This document shows, piece after piece, positions 9,443-16,644 of a DNA stretch of 36,728 nucleotides (within the stretch, counting starts at the first letter, position 1; every line of letters begins with the position of its first letter). The stretch lies in contig VAXK01000205.1 in the NCBI GenBank assembly GCA_005885565.1, positions 1 through 36,728 of the forward strand. Reading direction: 5' to 3'. The translations under genes were made by a program, and so were the position numbers. This stretch comes from Actinomycetota bacterium (lineage in GTDB: Bacteria > Actinomycetota > Thermoleophilia > Gaiellales > Gaiellaceae). The notes beneath the pieces were generated by a model, which saw only the letters and a program-made list of their open reading frames with translations, had not been told where the DNA came from and made no database searches.

Positions 9443-10148
9443 CCTCGAGAAGCTCCTACGGGAATCGCGACCCGCGGTGCCTACGCCTCGACCGGAGGCG
9501 ACCGAGCGTGCGGAAGCGCTTGCCCTGGCTGAGCTCCCGCGCGCACGAGAACGCGCTTGGCGGCTTCGCCTTCCGCGCGTCACTCGCCGTCCCGCACTTG
9601 CCCTCGCCGCCGCCGCGGCCGCGATCGCGATCGGTATCGGCATCGGCCTGGCCGTCGGCTCGAGCCCGAGCAGCGCGGGCGTTCGGCTTGAAGGCACGCT
9701 GACGCCGAGCCTCGGCGTGAGCGTCGATCTTCCGGCCGGCTGGACCGGCCGCATCTACAACGCGCAGCCGGCGAGCGCACCCACCTCGGCCACGGTCCAG
9801 CTCGCGGACCTCGCACTGCCGCCGGACGATGACGACACTGCCACGAAGGCAGCCCAACAGATGGGCCCGGACGACGTCTTGATCATCCTGCTCGAGTCGA
9901 CCGGTTCGAAGACGGGCTTCACCTACCCTCCGCTCGCCGCGCCGCTCCGGATCTCGGACTCCGACTTCCTGCCTGCATTCGAGGGCGTCTCGGACTCCCA
10001 CGCGTTTGCACGGCGGCTCTTCTCGACGCACGGCCGCCGGTTCATGCTGTGGGTGCAGTTCGGTCAGAAGCCGGCACCGAGTAGCGTCGTCGCAAGGGCC
10101 AACCGCGTCCTCGAGACCATGCGCTTCACCGCGCTCGGGCACTCATAA
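9432..10148 (+). CDS. Membrane-anchored GWxGRIY-domain protein, putative anti-sigma/sensor partner of the upstream sigma factor
   Basis: ATG 9432 overlaps the sigma gene end; short cytosolic N-terminus, TM ALALAAAAAAIAIGIGIGLAVG, extracytoplasmic domain LPAGWTGRIYNAQ...ATVQLADLALPPDDDDTATKAAQQMGPDDVLIILLES. Confidence 0.7.
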   Translation: MSADLEKLLRESRPAVPTPRPEATERAEALALAELPRARERAWRLRLPRVTRRPALALAAAAAAIAIGIGIGLAVGSSPSSAGVRLEGTLTPSLGVSVDLPAGWTGRIYNAQPASAPTSATVQLADLALPPDDDDTATKAAQQMGPDDVLIILLESTGSKTGFTYPPLAAPLRISDSDFLPAFEGVSDSHAFARRLFSTHGRRFMLWVQFGQKPAPSSVVARANRVLETMRFTALGHS

Positions 10149-10179
10149 AGGGCCGCCCAGATCGTCGGTCAGTACGCGT

Positions 10180-10229
10180 TTGACACGTCGTAGACAATGG
10201 CCTACCCTTCCCTCGTACGCCATTGTCTA
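10180..10229 (+). promoter_or_regulatory. Predicted promoter with overlapping inverted-repeat operator
   Basis: TTGACA (10180-10185) - 17 nt - TACCCT (10203-10208); perfect 11-bp inverted repeat TAGACAATGGC (10191-10201)/GCCATTGTCTA (10219-10229). Confidence 0.65.
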
Positions 10230-10274
10230 GAGGAGTGATGAGGATCCGCGTGATTCTCCTTACTTCTGCGGCGT

Positions 10275-10865
10275 TTGGAATCCTCTCCGGGAGAGACCGG
10301 ACCGGCGTCACCCGGCCGAGAGGCGGCGTCTACAGCGACTGATCTGCTGCTCGGGCCGCTCTACGTCGCAACGCTGCTCCTCGTGGCGTCCGGCGTCGCG
10401 AAGGCGCGGAACCCAATCCCGACCGCTCAGGCTCTCCTGACTGCGGGCTGGCCGCATCGCCCGGCGTTCGTCCGTGCGCTCGGGGGCGTCGAGCTGGCGG
10501 CGGCAGGGACGATGCTCGTAGAGCCCCGCTACGGAGCTGCGGCGGTCGGAGCACTATACGGCGGCTTCTTCGCCTTCCTCGCCTCCGTGCTGCTCCGAGA
10601 CGTCGACATGGCGTCCTGCGGTTGCACCGGAGCGACGGACACTCCTCCGACGTGGCTCCACGCATCCTTCAACCTCGCGGTGACTGCCTGCGCGGCCGGG
10701 GGTGCGCTGCTCGGAGCTCGAAGCACAGCCGGCCTCGTGCACGTGCTCGGGCCGAGCGCTGTGATCTTCGCCGTGGCTGTGGCCATCGCAGCGTGGCTCG
10801 CCTACCTGATCGTCCAGTTGGGGCCACGCCTCTTTGCCCCGGCTTACCCATCGAAGGAGGCATGA
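10275..10865 (+). CDS. MauE/DoxX-like redox-associated membrane protein
   Basis: 196 aa, about 4 TM; GPLYVATLLLVASGVAKARNP and DMASCGCTGATDTPPTWLHASFNLAV (CxC motif typical of MauE-like proteins). TTG start is uncertain. Confidence 0.75.
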   Translation: MESSPGETGPASPGREAASTATDLLLGPLYVATLLLVASGVAKARNPIPTAQALLTAGWPHRPAFVRALGGVELAAAGTMLVEPRYGAAAVGALYGGFFAFLASVLLRDVDMASCGCTGATDTPPTWLHASFNLAVTACAAGGALLGARSTAGLVHVLGPSAVIFAVAVAIAAWLAYLIVQLGPRLFAPAYPSKEA

Positions 10866-11471
10866 ATGACCCAGCAATTGCAACGACTTGCCGACACGCT
10901 GACCGAGTCGGCCGGCGCGGCTCTCGAACGCCGCACGTCACGCCGCAACCTGCTCGTGCGCATGACCGTCGTCGGCTCGGCGCTCAGCCTGGCGCCGTTG
11001 AAGTACCTCCTGCGGCCGGGCTCGGCGTGGGCGTTCAGCACCACGTGCTCGAGCTGTTCGAGCGGCATTTGCATCACCTCGCACAACTCGGCGTTCTGCT
11101 GCACCATCACCGGCGTCAACCATTGCCCGTCGGGAACGACGGCGTGCGGCTGGTGGCGGTGTTGCATCTCGACGCTCTACTGCTCGACCGGCTACCGCTA
11201 CTTCATCGACTGCTGCGGCGGCTGCGGCGCCGGCCACTGCGTCAACGACTCCTGTAACAACCGCAAGACGTGCTGCTATGGCAAGGAGTGGGACAACTGC
11301 AGCGGCACGGGGACGATCCAGTGCCGTGCGGTCCTCTGCGTCAACCCCTCCCAGGTCTACAGCGCGTGTTCCTCGAGCCCCATCCGGACCTCGAGCACCT
11401 GCTGTCAGGGCTCGTCGGGGTCCGGCTGCCCGAACCATCCGAGCTGCTGCGACACGTGCAGCGCGTGCTAA
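10866..11471 (+). CDS. Tat-exported Cys-rich protein resembling methylamine dehydrogenase light chain (MauA-like)
   Basis: 201 aa; Tat leader RRTSRRNLLVRMTVVGSALSL...SAWA; 28 Cys in the mature region; CPSGT...GWWRCC-x15-DCCG...CCYG matches MauA CPPGT...SWVASC-x15-DCCG...WCFG. Confidence 0.72.
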   Translation: MTQQLQRLADTLTESAGAALERRTSRRNLLVRMTVVGSALSLAPLKYLLRPGSAWAFSTTCSSCSSGICITSHNSAFCCTITGVNHCPSGTTACGWWRCCISTLYCSTGYRYFIDCCGGCGAGHCVNDSCNNRKTCCYGKEWDNCSGTGTIQCRAVLCVNPSQVYSACSSSPIRTSSTCCQGSSGSGCPNHPSCCDTCSAC

Positions 11472-11474
11472 GCG

Positions 11475-12188
11475 ATGACGATTCTCGTCTCGATCGAAAC
11501 CGTCCTCCTCGTCCTCATCGGCCTCCTGGTTGCAGGCATGCTCCGCTCCCACGCCGACATCCTTCGGGCGCTGAAGCTCGGCCCGGTCGACGAGGACGAG
11601 GAGCTCGATGCGTCTCCGCCGCCTCCGCCGCCGGCGAACGTCGACGAGCGGTTGCTCGAGCCGGCCGTGGACATCAGGGGCGTGAACCTCGAGCTGCATC
11701 CGCTCACGCTCGCGATGAAGGGTGGTCGCGGGACGCTGCTCGGGTTCCTCTCGACCGGCTGTCTGACCTGCGTCCGGTTCTGGGAGGCGTTCTCCGACCC
11801 GCAGGACGGATTGGAGCTTCCGGACGGCACACGGTTGATCCTCGTGACGAAGGACGCTGCGGAGGAGCGCGTCGCAAAGCTGCGCGAGCTCGCGCCTTCG
11901 ACCTACCCCGTGATCATGTCCTCCCAGGCTTGGACCGACTACGACGTGCCCGGCGCTCCGTACTTCGTTTGGATCGACGGGCCGACTGCGACGGTTCGAG
12001 GCGTCGGAGCGGCCGACAAGGTCGAAGGCGTCCTCAACCTCCTGCGGGATCAGTTCGCCGAGGAGGGGCTTCCGGATGCCTCGGCAGACCGCGACGAGCG
12101 CCAGCTGCTCGCGGCGGGGATCACGCCCGGCCATCCGAGCCTGTACGGCGCGGGCTGGAGCGACGACGTGAAGGAGAGCGAGAGGTGA
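11475..12188 (+). CDS. MauD-like membrane-anchored thioredoxin-fold protein
   Basis: 237 aa; N-terminal TM MTILVSIETVLLVLIGLLVAGML; thioredoxin-like STGCLTCVRFW (CxxC) and cis-Pro region VPGAPYFVWIDG. Confidence 0.75.
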   Translation: MTILVSIETVLLVLIGLLVAGMLRSHADILRALKLGPVDEDEELDASPPPPPPANVDERLLEPAVDIRGVNLELHPLTLAMKGGRGTLLGFLSTGCLTCVRFWEAFSDPQDGLELPDGTRLILVTKDAAEERVAKLRELAPSTYPVIMSSQAWTDYDVPGAPYFVWIDGPTATVRGVGAADKVEGVLNLLRDQFAEEGLPDASADRDERQLLAAGITPGHPSLYGAGWSDDVKESER

Positions 12189-12265
12189 GCACGATCGGTG
12201 CACTCACCGTCGCGGGTTGCGTCGCGGCGATTGCCGCGGCGTTTCGCGGAGCGTGGTCGCCTTGA
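12185..12265 (+). CDS. 26-aa hydrophobic small ORF, translationally coupled to the MauD-like gene
   Basis: GTGA overlap with the stop of the upstream gene; MSTIGALTVAGCVAAIAAAFRGAWSP. Confidence 0.4.
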   Translation: MSTIGALTVAGCVAAIAAAFRGAWSP

Positions 12266-12298
12266 GGGGCTTCGCTCCTCGCGAGCATGACTCCCCTC
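12264..12298. repeat. Possible degenerate REP-like hairpin (copy 3)
   Basis: GAGGGG (12264-12269)/CCCCTC (12293-12298) enclosing an inner hairpin; GTCAT on the minus strand at the same relative position as copies 1 and 2. Confidence 0.35.
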
Positions 12299-12868
12299 GG
12301 TGAGCGGAGCCGCCAGTCGAACTTCACCGTCACGATCGTGTCGTACGTGATCGGTTGTCTGATCGGCGGAGCTGCTCTCGGCGCCGCCGCCGGCGGCGCG
12401 GGGTCGATCGTCCACGTTCAGCTTCTTCCCGGACGACCGATCGCGTGGGCCGCGCTCGCCGTCGTCGGCGCCCTCGCCGACCTTCGCCCGGTTCCGTGGC
12501 TCCGCGTGCCGACGCACCGGCGTCAGGTGCGCGAGCGGTGGTTCCGCATGTACCGGAACTGGGTCTACGGCCTGGGCTTCGGCGTCCAGCTCGGGCTCGG
12601 CTTCGTAACGGTGATCAACAGCTCGCTCGTCTACCTGGCGGCGCTGGCGGCGTTCCTCGTCGGAAGCCTGCCGGCCGGACTGGTGATCGGCGTCGTCTTC
12701 GGAGCCGCGCGGGCGGCCGCGCTCCTTCCGGCGGCGGCCGTCAGGCGGCCCGACGACCTGATCCGGATGACGCGCGTGATCGACGAGCTGGACACGCCCG
12801 TTCGCAAAGGTGCGGCCACGGTCGCCGGCCTCACGGCCGTCGCAGTCGTGACCCTCACGCTGGTGTGA
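12287..12868 (+). CDS. Polytopic membrane protein of the mau-like cluster, function unknown
   Basis: 193 aa with several hydrophobic segments; RERWFRMYRNWVYGLGFGVQLGLGFVTVINSSLVYLAALAAFLVG. Confidence 0.7.
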   Translation: MTPLGERSRQSNFTVTIVSYVIGCLIGGAALGAAAGGAGSIVHVQLLPGRPIAWAALAVVGALADLRPVPWLRVPTHRRQVRERWFRMYRNWVYGLGFGVQLGLGFVTVINSSLVYLAALAAFLVGSLPAGLVIGVVFGAARAAALLPAAAVRRPDDLIRMTRVIDELDTPVRKGAATVAGLTAVAVVTLTLV

Positions 12869-12880
12869 AAGGAGAGGCAG

Positions 12881-13336
12881 ATGGAAGTCCAAGGCTTCGG
12901 AATCAGGGCCGTCCTGCCGGCCGGTTGGTACGGACGGATCTACACGAACACGGATGGAGAAGACGCAACCCGGAGCGGCACCGTGCAGCTCGCGACGGTG
13001 CCGATTCCGGACAGCGACGACGACGCAGGCACGGCGACGAGGCAGCTGATGGGCCCGACGGACGTGTTGATCATGCTCTTCGAGAGCCCGTACCGGCCAT
13101 GGTTCGACGCGCAGTTCGCTCCAGTGGGCGCGCCGCTCACGATTCGTCCCGCTGACGCGCAGGCTGGTTGGGAGGGCGTCGACTCGTCTCAGTCGGTCTT
13201 CGTGCGACGCGTCAAGGTCAACGATCGCTATTTCCAACTGCGTGTCGTCTTCGGATCGCAGCCCAGTGTGCCGCAGTTCGCCAAGCTGAACGGGCTTCTG
13301 GCGCGTGTCACCATTGGAGCGCCTGTCGCGGCATAA
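12881..13336 (+). CDS. Soluble paralog of the GWxGRIY domain
   Basis: 151 aa; LPAGWYGRIYTNTDGEDATRSGTVQLATVPIPDSDDDAGTATRQLMGPTDVLIMLFES is collinear with the extracytoplasmic domain of 9432-10148; no TM or signal; RBS AAGGAGAG. Confidence 0.75.
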   Translation: MEVQGFGIRAVLPAGWYGRIYTNTDGEDATRSGTVQLATVPIPDSDDDAGTATRQLMGPTDVLIMLFESPYRPWFDAQFAPVGAPLTIRPADAQAGWEGVDSSQSVFVRRVKVNDRYFQLRVVFGSQPSVPQFAKLNGLLARVTIGAPVAA

Positions 13337-13370
13337 CCCGCCTCCGGTGACCGGAGCACTCGGTCGAAGT

Positions 13371-13397
13371 GAACGGGCCGCCCGAAGCGGCCCGTTC
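13371..13397. terminator. Bidirectional intrinsic-type hairpin between convergent genes
   Basis: GAACGGGCCGC-CCGAA-GCGGCCCGTTC, perfect 11-bp stem with 5-nt loop between converging stops at 13336 and 13400. Confidence 0.75.
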
Positions 13398-13399
13398 GG

Positions 13400-13639
13400 C
13401 TAGCGGTAGTACGGATCGGGGGGCGGGCCTTCGTCCACGTACGCGCCGCGCCGCCGCGTGAAGTACCCCGGGCCTGCCCACGTCGACCAGAAGATCAGCG
13501 AGAGCACGATGCCCGCGATCCCGACGATCATCAGGATCCAGCCGACGGTGTGGACGTTCACGGCCGACGACGTGGCATGGACGGCGAACGCGAGGATCGC
13601 GCCCAGCGCGGTCAGGAAGATTCCAACTCCGAGTCCCAT
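13400..13639 (-). CDS. Small two-TM protein, DUF6458-like
   Basis: 79 aa MGLGVGIFLTALGAILAFAVHATSSAVNVHTVGWILMIVGIAGIVLSLIFW; AAGGAGGT upstream of the ATG at 13639. Confidence 0.75.
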   Translation of the reverse strand: MGLGVGIFLTALGAILAFAVHATSSAVNVHTVGWILMIVGIAGIVLSLIFWSTWAGPGYFTRRRGAYVDEGPPPDPYYR

Positions 13640-13719
13640 TCGACCTCCTTTCCAGCCAGAACGGAGATGCGCCGGTTTCGGGTGCGCCCGAGGCGTCGCT
13701 TGAAGTAGGCTCGTGCCCG

Positions 13720-14698
13720 GTGCGCCGGGGGTCCGTCGTCCAGCTCGTGCTCTTCGCCCTCGTTGCAGGCGGGGCGGCCACGGCGCTGGCTCTCGTCCCG
13801 GGATGGCTTCCGACGCCGGCGGGCCGCGATGATCTGCGTGGCGATCTTCGCCGTCGTCGCCGCGGTGATCGCCTACTCGATCTGGAAGTTCCGCGCGCCG
13901 CCCGACGACGAATCGGACGGGCCGCCGATCCACGGTCACACCGGGCTCGAGATCACCTGGACCGCGATCCCGACCGCCCTCGTCGTCGCGATCGCGATCG
14001 TCAGCGCGATCGTGCTGGCGAAGAACGGCGACGCGGGCTCGAACCCGCTGCACGTCGACGTGACGGCGCAGCAGTTCGCCTGGAGCTTCTCGTACCCGGG
14101 CCACGCGAACCTCACCTCCGGCGACCTGCGCCTGCCCCTCGGCCGCAAGGTCGAGCTGAAGCTGCGCTCGCTCGACGTCATCCACTCCTTCTGGGTGCCC
14201 GAGTTCGGCCAGAAGCAGGACACCGTCCCGGGCCTGACGACGAAGCTCGTCATCACCCCTGACCGCGTCGGCACCTACCCGGTGATCTGCACCGAGCTCT
14301 GCGGGCTCGGCCACGCGGTCATGCGGACGAGCGCGATCGTCATGCCGGCCGCCGCCTTCGAGGCCTGGGTGAACAAGCAGGGCAAGGCGCTCGCGGGCCC
14401 GGCGGGCCAGGCCGGGAAGACCGTCTTCGTGAACAACGGCTGCAACTCGTGCCACACGCTCAAGGCCGCCGGAGCGACGGCGAAGATCGGCCCCGACCTC
14501 GACAAGCTCCCCGCCGAGGCCAAGGGCGCCGGCAAGCCGCTCGACGCCTTCGTGCACGAGTCGATCGTGAACCCGAACGCCTACGTCGCGCCGGGCTTCC
14601 CCAAGAACGTCATGCCGCAGACGTTCTCGCAGCTCCCGAAGTCCCAGCTCGACGCCCTCGTGCGGTATCTCGTCTCGTCCTCGAGGAGCGGCCGATGA
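13720..14698 (+). CDS. ctaC: Cytochrome c oxidase subunit II with C-terminal cytochrome c domain (caa3 type); N-terminus in a different frame
   Basis: Body (frame of ORF 13763-14698): TGLEITWTAIPT, DVIHSFWVPEF, CuA motif CTELCGLGHAVM, heme motif CNSCH. N-terminal TM segment MRRGSVVQLVLFALVAGGAATALALVPGWLPTPA is in the frame starting at 13720. Confidence 0.85.
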
Positions 14699-16644
14699 CG
14701 ACCGTCACGCACGAGCACGAACACGTCGACGAGCACGCCGCGCCGCCCGCGCCGACCGGCTGGCGCCGCCTGACCGCGCCTGGCTGGCTGCGCGTGCCGT
14801 GGATGATCGTCGTCTTCTTCGGCATCGGCGCCGGGATCACGGTGCTCGTCCGCTGGCTCGAGGGCTGGCACCCGATCTGGAAGGGCTCGATCATCACCAC
14901 GGTCGAGCTGACGACGGTGCCGCTCGGGTTCCTCGCCGGGATCGGCACCTTCGACTACTGGGTCCGGTACGCAACCGGAGCGCCGACCGCGCCCGAGGAC
15001 CACTCGGGCCACGGCGCGCGGAGCTGGCGCGACTACTTCCGCGTGAACACCGACCACAAGGTGATCGGCGTCCAGTACCTGGTGACGACGATCTTCTTCT
15101 TCCTCGCCGCCGGGATGCTCGCGATGTTCGTCCGCGCCGAGCTGGCGAAGCCGGGGATGCAGTTCTTCGACAACCAGACGTACAACGGCCTGTTCTCCGT
15201 CCACGCCTCGCTCATGATCTTCCTCTTCGTGATCCCGGCCTTCGCCGGGCTCGCGAACTTCGTCGTGCCGCTGATGCTGGGCGCGCCGGACATGGCCTTT
15301 CCGCGCCTGAACGCACTCTCGTACTGGCTCCTCCCGATGGCCGGCTTCATGATGCTCGGGAGCTTCCTCGTCCCGGGCGGCGCCTTCGCCACCGGATGGA
15401 CGAGCTACGCGCCCCTCGCCGTGCACCAGCCGCTCGGCCAGGTGTTCTTCAACATGGGCGTCCAGTGGGCTGGCGCGTCGTCGATCATGACGGCGCTCAA
15501 CTTCCTGGTCACCATCATCACGATGCGCGCGCCTGGGATGACCTTCTGGCGCATGCCGCTCCTCGTTTGGGCCAACTTCACGACGTCACTGCTGGTCGTG
15601 ATCGCGACGCCGTTCATCGCCGGCTCGCAGTTCTTCGTCATGTTCGACCGGGTCATGCACACGCACTTCTTCGACCCGGGCCACGGCGGCTACCCGCTCG
15701 CCTACCAGCACATCTTCTGGTTCTACTCGCACCCGGCCGTCTACATCATGATGCTGCCCGGCTTCGGGATCGCCTCGGAGGTCATCTCGGTCATGTCGCG
15801 GAAGCCGATCTTCGGCTATCGCCTGATGGCGCTCTCGCTGCTCGCGATCCTCGTGCTCGGCTTCTCGGTCTGGGCGCACCACATGTTCGTCTCGGGCATG
15901 GCCCCCTGGCTCCGCGTTCCGATGATGGCGACGACGCTCCTGATCGCCGTCCCGACCGGGATCAAGGTCTTCAGCTGGCTGGCGACGATGTGGGAGGGCC
16001 GGATCAACTTCTCGACGCCGATGCTCTTCGCCGTCGGCTTCGTGTCGATGTTCGTCATCGGTGGCCTCTCCGGGATCTACCTCGGCGCGGTCCCGATCGA
16101 CATCCACGTTTCGGACACGGCCTTCGTCGTCGCGCACATCCACTACGTGCTCTTCGGCGGCTCGCTCTTCACGATCTTCGCCGGGATCTACTACTGGTTC
16201 CCGAAGATGACCGGCCGCATGTACAACGAGCGGCTCGGCAAGCTCCACTTCTGGCTGACCTTCGTCGGGTTCAACCTCACGTTCTTCCCGATGCACCTGA
16301 TCGGCGTCCAGGGCATGCCGCGCCGCGTGGCCGACTACGCGCCGCGCTTCGCGGACTGGAACCTCTTCATCTCGATCGCGTCCTTCGGCCTCGGCGCCTC
16401 GACGGTCGTCTTCCTCTACAACATGATCTGGAGCTGGCGGTTCGGCCCGCCTGCCGGCGGCAACCCCTGGCGCGCTCTCACGCTCGAGTGGCAGGTGACC
16501 TCGCCGCCGCCGATCTTCAACTTCGACGAGATTCCACAGGTCGTGGGCAGCCCGTACGAGTACGGCGTGCCGGGCGCGAGGCACGCCGTCCTGAACGGCG
16601 ACCGCGCCGAGGTCGGTGAGCTCGAGGAGGTGCGGCGGACGTGA
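14695..16644 (+). CDS. ctaD: Cytochrome c oxidase subunit I
   Basis: ATG overlaps the ctaC stop; TDHKVIGVQYLVTTIFFFLAAG, WFYSHPAVYIMMLPGFGIASEV, HHMFVSGM, HIHYVLFGGSLFTIFAGIYYWFPKMTGRMYNE. Confidence 0.97.
   Translation: MTTVTHEHEHVDEHAAPPAPTGWRRLTAPGWLRVPWMIVVFFGIGAGITVLVRWLEGWHPIWKGSIITTVELTTVPLGFLAGIGTFDYWVRYATGAPTAPEDHSGHGARSWRDYFRVNTDHKVIGVQYLVTTIFFFLAAGMLAMFVRAELAKPGMQFFDNQTYNGLFSVHASLMIFLFVIPAFAGLANFVVPLMLGAPDMAFPRLNALSYWLLPMAGFMMLGSFLVPGGAFATGWTSYAPLAVHQPLGQVFFNMGVQWAGASSIMTALNFLVTIITMRAPGMTFWRMPLLVWANFTTSLLVVIATPFIAGSQFFVMFDRVMHTHFFDPGHGGYPLAYQHIFWFYSHPAVYIMMLPGFGIASEVISVMSRKPIFGYRLMALSLLAILVLGFSVWAHHMFVSGMAPWLRVPMMATTLLIAVPTGIKVFSWLATMWEGRINFSTPMLFAVGFVSMFVIGGLSGIYLGAVPIDIHVSDTAFVVAHIHYVLFGGSLFTIFAGIYYWFPKMTGRMYNERLGKLHFWLTFVGFNLTFFPMHLIGVQGMPRRVADYAPRFADWNLFISIASFGLGASTVVFLYNMIWSWRFGPPAGGNPWRALTLEWQVTSPPPIFNFDEIPQVVGSPYEYGVPGARHAVLNGDRAEVGELEEVRRT

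Noticed and set aside
14799-16619. 606-aa plus-strand ORF and several long antisense ORFs over ctaD
   Set aside because: Alternative-frame shadows of the clear cytochrome oxidase subunit I gene; composition is RRAP/DR-rich with no motifs.
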